Assembly (NCBI GenBank): GCA_027531395.1
Contig: JAPZRO010000006.1
Span: forward strand, 186,001-250,000
Length of the DNA: 64,000 nt
Origin: Porphyrobacter sp.
Lineage (GTDB): Bacteria > Pseudomonadota > Alphaproteobacteria > Sphingomonadales > Sphingomonadaceae
Direction of reading: 5' to 3'
The translations under genes were made by a program, and so were the position numbers. Below the pieces are notes generated by a model. The model did not search any database. It saw only the letters and a program-made list of their open reading frames with translations, and was not told the DNA's origin. Shown piece after piece: positions 26,633 to 35,021 of the stretch (positions are counted from its first letter, which is position 1; the number at the start of each line of letters is the position of its first letter).

Positions 26633-28973
26633 GCCTCGCGATCTCCTGAAGCGCGGTCTGCTGCTGGCAGCCGGATTGGGACAAGCAGCGGTGGTGATGG
26701 CGGCGCAGCCTGCATTGGCGCAGGATGCCGGAGCCGCGTCGCCTGCCGTGATCGCTGGCGAGCCGCAGGTGGAAGGCGATGATGCCGCGCCTGCCCGGCC
26801 TGCCCCGGAGCCGCTCCCCGAACCTGCCCCCGTACCGCGGACGCTGGACGAGTTGATCCCGGCCGAGGCGGTCGACAATCCGGAAGCCTGGGCGACACAG
26901 GCCACCGCCGCCGCGGGCGATCCTGCCGGCGATGCAGCTGCCGCGCCCGCGACGACCGGCGATCCCTTCGCCGATGGCTTTGCCGATTTCCTGCCGCCGC
27001 CTGTGCCCGGATTGCAGCCCGCGCTCGATGCCGCCTTCGCCGACTTCGCGGTCGAGGTGCCCGAACCGCTAACCCCCGATCCCGAGGTCGAGGCGCTCGC
27101 CAGCATGGCCGTGCCGCTGACCGGCGAATTGCCCGAGCTTGCCGATGTCGAGATCAGCAACACGCTGGTGCTGGGCTTCCCCGCCGCGCCCGGCGCCTTT
27201 CCCGAACAGCGCGAATTCCTCGCCCGCTTCCGCGAGCTTTCGACACTGCGCCAGCTCGACGGAGCGAAGGACAGCGCCTCGCAGATCGCCGCGCGCGCCC
27301 GCGCCGACGAGGAACTGCTGGGCGAAATGCTGCGGACCTACGGCTATTACGGTGGCGATGTGGTGCGCCAGCTCTCGGGCGGGCGGCGTGCGCGCGAGAA
27401 CGGCGATGGCGCGCCAGCCCAGGGCGCATCGGGCGATGCCGCCAGCGAGCCGCGCGTGCGCTTCGATGTCGTGCCGGGCCCGCGCTACCGCTTCGGGCGG
27501 GTCGATCTCGGCGCGCTTTCGCTGCTGCCTGGTCCCGATGCCGAGCGCCTGCTGGCCGCCTTCGCCATCGCGCCCGGCGACCCGCTCTATGCCGACCGCA
27601 TCCTCGAGCGCGAGCTCGAACTGCGCGTAGCGCTGGGCGAGACCGGCTATCCCTTCGCCACGCTGGCAGAACCCGAACTGCTGATCGATCACGCCCGCAC
27701 CGAGGGCGATCTGACGCTGGCGGTCGATCCGGGGGGCAAATATGCCTTCGGGAGCGTGGTCAGCGCCGATCCGAAGTTCCTCTCCAGCCGCCATCTCGAA
27801 CGCATCGCCCGGTTCGAGCAGGGCGATATCTACCAGCAGAGCCTCGAAACCGATCTGCGCCGCGCGATCATCGCCACGGGCCTTGTGTCGAGCGTCACCA
27901 TCACTCCGCGCGAGACCGCGCCGCCCGCCGAGGGCGCGATGGGCGAAGTGGCGCTTGATGTCGCCTTCGAACGGGCGCCGGTGCGCACCATCGCAGGTGC
28001 GATCGGTTACGGTACCGAGGACGGCTTCAAGGTCGAGGGGCGCTGGGAGCACCGCAACCTGTTCCCGCCCGAAGGCGCGCTGCGGCTGCGCGGCATCCTC
28101 GGCACCCGCGAGGCGCTCGCCAGCATCGGCGTGCGGCGCAACAATTTCCGCGGGCGCGACCAGATCCTCACCGCCGACGTCTTCGCCAGCGATATCCAGA
28201 CGCTGGCAGTGGATTCGCGCTCCATTGGGCTGCGTGGCACCTTCGAGAAGGTGTCGAATATCCTGTTCCAGAAGCCGGTCAGCTGGCAACTCGGCGGCGA
28301 GCTGGTCTATACCGACGAGCGCAACCGACGCTTGCGCGGTTCCACCATTCTGCTGCCGCGCCAGACCTATCTGATCGGCGGGCTGTTCGGCAGTGTCACG
28401 CTCGACGGGAGCGATGACCTGCTCGATCCCTCGCGCGGATACCGCGCCACGCTATCCATCGCGCCGGAGGTATCGCGGTCGGCCGGAGACAACAGCTACT
28501 ACGTCCGCGCGCTGGCCGAGGCGGCCTATTACAAGGAGGTCGGCTCGACCGTGATCGCGGGGCGGCTGCGCGCGGCGACCATCCAGGGTGCCGACCGCGC
28601 CAGCATCGCGCCCTCGCGGCGGCTCTATTCGGGCGGAGGCGGATCGGTGCGCGGCTACGGCTTCCAGGGCGTCGGCCCGCGCAATGATCGCGGCGAGGCG
28701 GTGGGCGGGGCATCGCTGGTCGAGTTCTCGCTCGAAGCGCGGATCGAGACCCCGCTGATGGGCGGCGCGATCGAGGTCGTGCCGTTCATCGACGCGGGCA
28801 CGGTGGGGCTCGGTTCAACCCCTGATTTCCGCTTCATCCAGGCCGGGGCCGGCGTCGGCATCCGCTACAAGACCACCTTTGGCCCGATCCGCGTCGATGT
28901 CGCCACGCCGCTCAATCCGACCCAGTTCGACAGTCCGGTGGTGGTCTATGTCAGCCTCGGGCAGGCGTTCTGA
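26601..28973 (+). CDS. tamA: TamA-like outer-membrane protein (Omp85/BamA family)
   Basis: A 790-residue outer-membrane barrel with POTRA domains. After a signal peptide ([23 protein letters not shown]) comes an acidic Pro/Ala-rich stretch to about residue 190, then POTRA-like repeats ([51 protein letters not shown]) and the C-terminal barrel with [16 protein letters not shown], the Omp85 lid motif. It ends in F. E. coli TamA is about 577 residues, so the N-terminal linker explains the excess. Coupled to tamB by a TGATG junction, supporting a translocation and assembly role. Confidence 0.9.
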   Translation: MASPSSFREAEPRDLLKRGLLLAAGLGQAAVVMAAQPALAQDAGAASPAVIAGEPQVEGDDAAPARPAPEPLPEPAPVPRTLDELIPAEAVDNPEAWATQATAAAGDPAGDAAAAPATTGDPFADGFADFLPPPVPGLQPALDAAFADFAVEVPEPLTPDPEVEALASMAVPLTGELPELADVEISNTLVLGFPAAPGAFPEQREFLARFRELSTLRQLDGAKDSASQIAARARADEELLGEMLRTYGYYGGDVVRQLSGGRRARENGDGAPAQGASGDAASEPRVRFDVVPGPRYRFGRVDLGALSLLPGPDAERLLAAFAIAPGDPLYADRILERELELRVALGETGYPFATLAEPELLIDHARTEGDLTLAVDPGGKYAFGSVVSADPKFLSSRHLERIARFEQGDIYQQSLETDLRRAIIATGLVSSVTITPRETAPPAEGAMGEVALDVAFERAPVRTIAGAIGYGTEDGFKVEGRWEHRNLFPPEGALRLRGILGTREALASIGVRRNNFRGRDQILTADVFASDIQTLAVDSRSIGLRGTFEKVSNILFQKPVSWQLGGELVYTDERNRRLRGSTILLPRQTYLIGGLFGSVTLDGSDDLLDPSRGYRATLSIAPEVSRSAGDNSYYVRALAEAAYYKEVGSTVIAGRLRAATIQGADRASIAPSRRLYSGGGGSVRGYGFQGVGPRNDRGEAVGGASLVEFSLEARIETPLMGGAIEVVPFIDAGTVGLGSTPDFRFIQAGAGVGIRYKTTFGPIRVDVATPLNPTQFDSPVVVYVSLGQAF

Positions 28974-31900
28974 TGGATACGCCCGAGACCCCCGCCCCGG
29001 AACTGGCCGACGACAGCGGCCCAGCGCGCCGCAAGCGGGTGTGGGCCAAGCGGCTCGGCTGGGTGCTGGCGTTGCTGCTGGCACCGCTGGTGCTGGTGGC
29101 GGGGTTCCTTTCGACTCCGATCGGCAAGCGCTTCATCGCCGACCAGATCGCGGCGGTCGCGCCCGCCTCGGGCCTGCGTTTCACCGTGGGCCGGATCGAA
29201 GGCGATATCTACCGCACGGCCACTTTGCGCGATGTGCGGGTGAGCGACCCCAAGGGCCTGTTCCTCACCATCCCCGAGGTCGAACTCGACTGGCGGCCGC
29301 TTCACTGGCTGTGGCGCGGGCTCGACATCCGCGAGGTGACCGCGCGGCGCGGGCGGCTGACGCGCCTGCCCGAACTGCTGCCCGGCGATCCCGACGCACC
29401 GCTGCTGCCCGATTTCGACATCCGCGTCGACAAGCTGGCGATCGAGAACCTCGTCATCGCCAAGGGTGTTGCCACCAGTCAGGCCGAGCGGGTCGATGCG
29501 CTGGCCAAGGTCGATATCCGCGAGGGCCGCGCGCTGGTGGACGCGCGCGCGCGGCTGGGCGCGCAGGACCGGATCGCGGTGCTGATCGATGCCGAGCCGG
29601 ACGGTGACCGCTTCGATCTCGAAGCCGATTACCTTGCGCCCGCAGGCGGCGTGCTGGCGGGCCTTGCGGGCTTTGCCAACGGCTACGACGCGCGCATCGC
29701 TGGCGACGGGACATGGCGCAAGTGGCGCGGGACGGCGCTTGCGCGGCGCTTGCCGATGGCGGACGGGAAACCCATCGCCGGGCCGGCGGTCGCCGCCTTT
29801 CAGGTCACCAATGACGCGGGCAAGATCGGCGTGCTCGGACGGGTGCGTCCCGGCCTTGCGGGCGAGGACCTGTTGGCCCGCGCTACGGGGCCGAAGATCG
29901 CGGTCGCGGCCAGCTTCACGCTTGAGGACAGCATCCTCGAGGGCCGCGCCGCAGTGATCACCCGCGCGCTCGATCTGCGCGGGGCAGGGGTAGTCGACCT
30001 CGCCGACAACCGCGTCGAAGGCGCGCGCACCAGCGCCACCTTGCGCGATCCCGATCTGCTGGGCGAAGGCTGGCGCTTCGAGCAGACGCGCCTTGCCGCC
30101 GACCTTTCCGGCCCCTTCCGCGATCTCGCCATCGACCACCGACTGACGGTTGGACGGCTGGTGGCGCAGGGGATCGAGGCGAAGGGGCTGGTGCAGGAAG
30201 GCCTCGCGCGGTTCGACGGCAAGGTGCTGAAACTGCCGATGGCGCTTACCGCCGAGCGGATCACCACCGGCAACCCGCAGGCCGATCCGCGTCTGGTGAA
30301 GGGCCGGGTCACGGGGCTGCTGACCTATGATCTCGAAAGCCAGAAGCTTGCGGCCGATGCGGCGCGGATCATCTTCCCCGGGCTGGACGCGACGCTGGCG
30401 CTGCGCGGCGACATTCCCGCTGGCGCCTATGCGCTGGCTGGCCCGGTCGCCGCGCGCGGGCTCAAGATCGACGGCGCGGGCGAGGTGACCGCCAATGCCA
30501 AGATCCTCGCCAAGTTCGGCCCCGCCGTGCCGTGGAGCCTGCGCGCCAATCTCGCCGGTGTGCTCTCGAAGATCGGCAACGACACCATCGTCAATCTCGC
30601 CGGGGAGCAGATCCGCTTCAAGGGCGCTCTCGGCATGGGCGCCGGCCAGCCGGTGATCCTGCGCGACGTGACGATCGCCAGCGCGCGGCTCAATGCGCGG
30701 CTCGACAGCAAGGTGGTGCCGGGCAGCGGCGGCACGCGCACCACGCTGGCCGGCAGCGGGCGGCAGGCCGACTACGGACCCTTCACCATCGATGCCGAAC
30801 TCGCCGCCGATGGTCCGCGCGGCGTGCTGGTGCTGGCCGATCCCTATCCCGCTGCGGGGCTGGAGAACGTCCGCATCGCGCTCGCCCCTTCCTCCGAGGG
30901 CTTCGCGCTCGATGTTACGGGCGGATCGCTGCTCGGGCCGTTCGACGGCGTGCTCGGCCTTGTCCTGCCCGAGAACGGTCCGACGCGGATCGCGATCCAG
31001 CGGCTTGATATCTACCGCACCAATGTCACCGGCGGCCTGGTGCTGGGCGAGGCAGGGATTTCGGGCGATCTCGCGCTGGCGGGCGGCGGGCTCGACGGGA
31101 CACTCGCCTTCCGGCCGCAGGGCGAGGGGGCGATGAGCTTCGCTGTCGATGTCACCGCGCGCAAGGCCGCTTTCGCCGGCAGGGTGCCGATCAGCATCGA
31201 CCGCGCCAGCATCGTGGCGACCGGTCGCTATGCCAAGGGCGATACCCGCGTCGATGCCGACATCAGCGGCAACGGGCTCGAATATGGCGGGCTCTACCTC
31301 GCCAACTTCACCGCCAAGGCCGACATCCTCAATGGCCGCGGCAAGGTGACCGGCGGGGTCGCGGGCGAGCGGGCGGACCGCTTCGCGCTCAACTTCGACG
31401 CCGATGTCGCGCCCGACCGCATCGCCGCCGTTGCGCGCGGGCAGTATGGCGGCGAGCCGATCACCATGCCGCGCCGCGCCGTGCTGACCGCCGAGGAGGA
31501 TGGCGGCTGGCGGCTGGCGCAGACCCAGATCGGCTTCTCGCGCGGCTACGCGCTGTTCGAAGGCGTGCTGGGCGGCGAGGAGACCGCGCTCGAGATCAAG
31601 CTGGCGCGCATGCCGCTGCGGCTGCTCGATCTGGCCGGAGCCGAACTCGGCCTCGGCGGGCGGTTGTCGGGGGTGATCGACTATCGCCAGACCGGCGATG
31701 CTGCCCCTGCCGCGCGGGCTCGGATCAAGATCGACAACTTCAGCCGTTCGGGGCTGGTGCTCTCGTCCAAGCCGGTCGGCGTGCTCGGGGTGATCGACCT
31801 CGATGGCGAGCGCCTGACCGCCGCCGGCCGCCTGACCGAGGGCGGTACGCGGCTTGGCGACATCGCCGTCAGGATCACCGCCTTCCCGCCCGAGCGCGAC

Positions 31901-33223
31901 CTTACCCAGCGGCTGCTCAACGGCCGGCTCGACGGGCGGCTGATGTTCGAGGGCGCGGCCGAGACGCTGTGGCGGCTGGCGGCGGTCGAGGCGTTCGACC
32001 TCACCGGCCCGGTCACCATCGCCGCGCGCGCCACCGGGACGCTCGCAGATCCGCGCATCACCGGCACGCTGGCGACCGACGATCTCAAGGTCAGCAGCGC
32101 GCTCACCGGCACCCGCATCGATGCCGTGCGCGCGCGCGGGCGGTTCGCCGGATCACGGCTCGAACTGACCCGCTTTGCCGGCGCCACGCCGGGCGGCGGC
32201 ACGGTAAGCGGCAGCGGCATCGTCGATCTCGCCGGCATGAGCGCGACACGCGGCCCCGGGCTCGATCTGCGCGCGGCGGTGAAGGGCGCAAGGCTGCTCG
32301 ATGCCAACGGGCTGGAGGCGACCATCACCGGCCCCTTGCGGATCGTTTCCAACGGGCGCGGCGGGACGATTGCCGGGCGGGTCAAGATCGACCGTGCGCG
32401 CTGGGAGCTGGGCACGGCGGCCGAGGACTATGCCCTGCCGCAGATCGCCACCCGCGAGATCAACGCCCCCGATGGCCGGATGCGCGAGCGCGTCTCGGCG
32501 CGCGATGTCGCCTGGCGCTATCTCGTCAATGCCTCGGCCCCGGGCCGTGTGCAGGTGGATGGCATGGGGCTCGAGAGCGAGTGGAGCGTCGACATTGCCC
32601 TGCGCGGCACGGTGGACGATCCGCGCATCGGCGGCACCGCGCGGCTCGTGCGCGGCGACTACACCTTTGCGGGCAACCGCTTCGAGCTGACCCGCGGGCG
32701 CATCCTGTTCGACGAGAACGAGGCGATCGACCCGCGGCTCGACATCCTCGCCGAAACCTCGCGCAACGGCACCAATGTCGATATTTCGATCACCGGCAAT
32801 GCCCAGTCGCCGGCCATCGCCTTTTCGTCCGACCCCGCACTGCCCGAGGAGGAGATCCTTGCCCGCCTGCTGTTCGGCGGTTCGGTAACCTCGCTTTCGG
32901 CCACCGACGCGCTGCAATTGGCCGCCGCGATCGCCTCGCTTCAGGGCGGGGGCGGCGGGCTCGATCCGATCGGCGACCTGCGCCGCTCGATCGGGCTCGA
33001 CCAGCTGCGCATCGTCAGTGCCGATCCGCTGATCGGGCGCGAGACCGGGGTGGCACTGGGCAAGAACATCACGCGGCGCATCTATGTCGAACTCATCACC
33101 GACGGTCAGGGCTACAGCGCGACCCAGGTCGAGTATCGCATCACCAGCTGGCTGGCGCTGCTCGGCACGGTCTCGACCATCGGGCGCGACTCTGTGCTGA
33201 TCGAGGTGTCGCGGGATTACTGA
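28973..33223 (+). CDS. tamB: Translocation/assembly module protein TamB
   Basis: A 1416-residue AsmA-like protein. One N-terminal anchor helix (LGWVLALLLAPLVLVAGFL) is followed by FIADQIAAVAPASGLRFTVGRIEGDIYRTATLRDVRV, the AsmA-like start, a long repetitive beta-rich body, and a C-terminal DUF490 domain (LVRGDYTFAGNRFELTRGRILFDENEAIDPRLDI; PALPEEEILARLLFG). TamB spans the periplasm as a hydrophobic groove and, with TamA, serves outer-membrane protein or phospholipid transport. The stop overlaps the convergent lysozyme stop by 7 bp. Confidence 0.93.
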   Translation: MDTPETPAPELADDSGPARRKRVWAKRLGWVLALLLAPLVLVAGFLSTPIGKRFIADQIAAVAPASGLRFTVGRIEGDIYRTATLRDVRVSDPKGLFLTIPEVELDWRPLHWLWRGLDIREVTARRGRLTRLPELLPGDPDAPLLPDFDIRVDKLAIENLVIAKGVATSQAERVDALAKVDIREGRALVDARARLGAQDRIAVLIDAEPDGDRFDLEADYLAPAGGVLAGLAGFANGYDARIAGDGTWRKWRGTALARRLPMADGKPIAGPAVAAFQVTNDAGKIGVLGRVRPGLAGEDLLARATGPKIAVAASFTLEDSILEGRAAVITRALDLRGAGVVDLADNRVEGARTSATLRDPDLLGEGWRFEQTRLAADLSGPFRDLAIDHRLTVGRLVAQGIEAKGLVQEGLARFDGKVLKLPMALTAERITTGNPQADPRLVKGRVTGLLTYDLESQKLAADAARIIFPGLDATLALRGDIPAGAYALAGPVAARGLKIDGAGEVTANAKILAKFGPAVPWSLRANLAGVLSKIGNDTIVNLAGEQIRFKGALGMGAGQPVILRDVTIASARLNARLDSKVVPGSGGTRTTLAGSGRQADYGPFTIDAELAADGPRGVLVLADPYPAAGLENVRIALAPSSEGFALDVTGGSLLGPFDGVLGLVLPENGPTRIAIQRLDIYRTNVTGGLVLGEAGISGDLALAGGGLDGTLAFRPQGEGAMSFAVDVTARKAAFAGRVPISIDRASIVATGRYAKGDTRVDADISGNGLEYGGLYLANFTAKADILNGRGKVTGGVAGERADRFALNFDADVAPDRIAAVARGQYGGEPITMPRRAVLTAEEDGGWRLAQTQIGFSRGYALFEGVLGGEETALEIKLARMPLRLLDLAGAELGLGGRLSGVIDYRQTGDAAPAARARIKIDNFSRSGLVLSSKPVGVLGVIDLDGERLTAAGRLTEGGTRLGDIAVRITAFPPERDLTQRLLNGRLDGRLMFEGAAETLWRLAAVEAFDLTGPVTIAARATGTLADPRITGTLATDDLKVSSALTGTRIDAVRARGRFAGSRLELTRFAGATPGGGTVSGSGIVDLAGMSATRGPGLDLRAAVKGARLLDANGLEATITGPLRIVSNGRGGTIAGRVKIDRARWELGTAAEDYALPQIATREINAPDGRMRERVSARDVAWRYLVNASAPGRVQVDGMGLESEWSVDIALRGTVDDPRIGGTARLVRGDYTFAGNRFELTRGRILFDENEAIDPRLDILAETSRNGTNVDISITGNAQSPAIAFSSDPALPEEEILARLLFGGSVTSLSATDALQLAAAIASLQGGGGGLDPIGDLRRSIGLDQLRIVSADPLIGRETGVALGKNITRRIYVELITDGQGYSATQVEYRITSWLALLGTVSTIGRDSVLIEVSRDY

Positions 33224-33864
33224 AGGGTGAGATAGAGCTCCGCTTCCGCCTCACGGCGGCGCACCAATCCTTTGAGCACGCGCCCGCCCGCGCGGTTCCA
33301 GCGCGCGAATTCGCGGGCCGCGCCTGCGGCATCGCCTGCGCGGTGCTTGCGGGTGAGCGTCGCGCGCCCAATCGCGCCGGTGTTGTAGTGGAAGCTGACC
33401 AGCGCATCGAACTGCGCCTGCGAGGTCGGCGCATCGCCAATTGCGGCGGCGACCTCGGCGGCGTAGCGGGCGAGGTCCTCGGCGAGGCGCGCGTCGCACT
33501 GGGCCTGCGTCCAGACCGTATCAGGCCCGATCTTGCCGCCATGGACATGATCGCGCCCGGTGGCACCCCAGCCGATGGTCCACGGCGCTGCGCCGGTGCC
33601 GGGATCGGGATAGGCCTCGACCAGCCCGTCCGTGCGGAGCCGCGCGCAGCCCTCGAACCGCTTGATCAGCGCGATGCCGTCAGGGCCGATGGTGCGGACG
33701 GGCCGCGTGTTGGAGACACATGAGACACTGTCCTGGGAAGGAAAACCGGGCGCCTCGCGGGTGGCCGCGATGTCAGCGGCAGGCAGGCCGGAATCCGGCG
33801 ACGGGGACTGGCCTAGCAGACGGCGAAGAAAGGCGAGCAGGGGGGAGGGGGATTGTTGCGGCAT
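33217..33864 (-). CDS. Phage-type lysozyme (glycoside hydrolase family 24) with N-terminal extension
   Basis: A 215-residue protein. From about residue 58 it is a GH24 endolysin: IALIKRFEG (catalytic Glu), YPDPGTGA (Asp) and TIGWG (Thr) form the E-D-T triad, and SQAQFDALVSFHYNTGAIG is the helical signature. It would cleave MurNAc-GlcNAc bonds. The first 57 residues are an unconserved-looking segment with a helix-prone LLAFLRRLLGQS, and include the 39-bp repeat, translated as DSVSCVSN. No in-frame ATG, GTG or TTG lies after the repeat, so translation must pass through it. No holin or phage gene is nearby. Confidence 0.85.
   Translation of the reverse strand: MPQQSPSPLLAFLRRLLGQSPSPDSGLPAADIAATREAPGFPSQDSVSCVSNTRPVRTIGPDGIALIKRFEGCARLRTDGLVEAYPDPGTGAAPWTIGWGATGRDHVHGGKIGPDTVWTQAQCDARLAEDLARYAAEVAAAIGDAPTSQAQFDALVSFHYNTGAIGRATLTRKHRAGDAAGAAREFARWNRAGGRVLKGLVRRREAEAELYLTLQ
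33708..33746 (-). repeat. Dispersed 39-bp element, copy 2
   Basis: An inverted copy of the element at 1171-1209: 26 of 26 core bases identical (33708-33733), a 7-bp variable spacer and the GTTTTC block (complement of 33741-33746). It lies inside the 5' coding part of the lysozyme gene, in the same orientation relative to its gene as copy 1 and read in the same translational frame. Confidence 0.8.
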
Positions 33865-33966
33865 GGCAGGGCACCTCGATGGCTGGAAGCAAAGGACGAG
33901 GCGCAGGCATTCAGCACAATCCGGCCGAGTAGGAAAACGGCAAAACGGAGTGGTGTGCGGGTGCCT

Positions 33967-34016
33967 GTAAAGAGCTCTTGACTGACAAGAGTTCTTGTCT
34001 GTAAAGAGCTCTTGTC
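33967..34016 (+). promoter_or_regulatory. Triple operator and likely promoter of the XRE-membrane operon
   Basis: Three 16-bp near-palindromes start at 33967, 33984 and 34001, an exact 17-bp period. Consensus G(T/A)(A/C)AAGA-GY-TCTTG(T/A)C; the first and third contain AAGAGCTCTT. A candidate -35 TTGACT (33978-33983) and -10 TGTAAA (34000-34005) flank the middle site with 16 bp spacing, so bound repressor would cover the promoter. The natural ligand is the XRE protein encoded 70 bp downstream (autoregulation, inferred). Confidence 0.75.
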
Positions 34017-34085
34017 AGGACCAAGCCGAGTCGCAGCGCATCGCAGGCGACCGCCAAAGCCCTCCAACCGCCGGTCAGGACGCAC

Positions 34086-34292
34086 GTGGAAAACCGTCTG
34101 AAGCACTATCGCGAACAGCAGGGCTGGAGCCAGGGCGAACTGGCCCGACGGCTCGGCGTGTCGCGCCAGACGATCAACGCGGTCGAGACCGACAAGTATG
34201 ATCCTTCCCTGCCGCTGGCGCTGCGCATGGCGCGGCTGTTCGGGGTGGGGGTGCCTGAGCTGTTCATCGATCACTGGGAGCCTGAAGCATGA
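34086..34292 (+). CDS. Short XRE-family helix-turn-helix regulator
   Basis: A 68-residue single-domain Cro/CI-type regulator. WSQGELARRLGVSRQTINAVETDKYDPSLPLALRMARLF is the five-helix HTH with recognition helix SRQTINAVE. The start is GTG, 6 bp after AGGA. Such short XRE proteins are commonly paired with a small multi-helix membrane protein; here the partner overlaps by ATGA. The three operators upstream suggest it represses its own operon. The inducing signal is unknown. Confidence 0.92.
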   Translation: MENRLKHYREQQGWSQGELARRLGVSRQTINAVETDKYDPSLPLALRMARLFGVGVPELFIDHWEPEA

Positions 34293-34945
34293 TGAGCGAA
34301 CACGAAACGCCTGCCGCTCCGCGCGGGGTGCGCAAGCTGCTGATTTCGGGCCTGTTCGGCGGTGTGGCCGGATTTGCGGCCAGCGCGGCGCTGCTGCGTT
34401 TCGTCGGCAGCGATGCCGTCGGCGGGCTCGACAAGTCGGCCACCATCGCCGCGCTGGTGGCGGTGCTCTATCTCGTGATCGGCCTGATGGTCGCGCTCGG
34501 CACGGCCAACCCTGCGCTCGGCGCGCGGATCCTCAATGTCGAGGATGCCGACGAGCTGCGCGAACAGCACAAGGTGCTGAGCCTGTCGGGCGTGTCGATG
34601 GTGCTCTGGGGCGTGGCCCTGCTGGCGCTGGCACTGGCCGCTCCCGATGGCCCGCTGCCGCAGACGATCGCGCTGGCCATCGCTGCGGGCGGGCTGGTGG
34701 TGGGCACGGTGCTGTCGATGATGGTCTATCGCGCTTCGGACGAGCTGATGCTGGCGGTCAACCTCGAAGGCGGGGCGCTCAGCTATGGTCTGGTGTTCGT
34801 GCTGGTGGGCGGATGGGCGATGCTGGCGCATCTTGGCTATGTCGCCCCGCCTGCGCCGCTCGATCTGCTCTCGGCCTTCTACGTGCTGGTGCTGGCGGCG
34901 AGCTTCATCGCGGTCGGTCGGCGCGGGATGCTGACCGTGCGCTGA
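34289..34945 (+). CDS. Six-helix membrane protein co-expressed with the XRE regulator
   Basis: A 218-residue protein with about six hydrophobic segments (LLISGLFGGVAGFAASAALL, IAALVAVLYLVIGLMVALG, MVLWGVALLALALAA, TIALAIAAGGLVVGTVLSMMV, YGLVFVLVGGWAMLAHLGYV, FYVLVLAASFIAVG). The soluble loop ARILNVEDADELREQHK between helices 2 and 3 is its most distinctive part. I do not recognise a function. The 4-bp overlap with the XRE gene suggests the two act together, for instance as sensor and regulator, but this is inference. Confidence 0.85.
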   Translation: MMSEHETPAAPRGVRKLLISGLFGGVAGFAASAALLRFVGSDAVGGLDKSATIAALVAVLYLVIGLMVALGTANPALGARILNVEDADELREQHKVLSLSGVSMVLWGVALLALALAAPDGPLPQTIALAIAAGGLVVGTVLSMMVYRASDELMLAVNLEGGALSYGLVFVLVGGWAMLAHLGYVAPPAPLDLLSAFYVLVLAASFIAVGRRGMLTVR

Positions 34946-34972
34946 CAGTTCCACCGAGGCCCAAGCGAAAGA

Positions 34973-34997
34973 GGGCGCCCGCAGCTAGCGGACGCCC
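34973..34997. terminator. Bidirectional terminator-like hairpin
   Basis: GGGCG-c-CCGC (34973-34982) pairs with GCGG-a-CGCCC (34988-34997) around AGCTA, followed by CCTTCGTGTTT. On the minus strand the downstream side is CTCTTTCG. It sits between the convergent membrane-protein and autotransporter genes. Confidence 0.55.
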
Positions 34998-35021
34998 CCT
35001 TCGTGTTTGCGCTATCCGCGA

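Noticed and set aside
33217..34292. A prophage remnant (lysozyme plus XRE repressor)
   Set aside because: No integrase, structural, holin or attachment sequence is visible, base composition is like the neighbours, and the XRE protein is of the type paired with membrane proteins.
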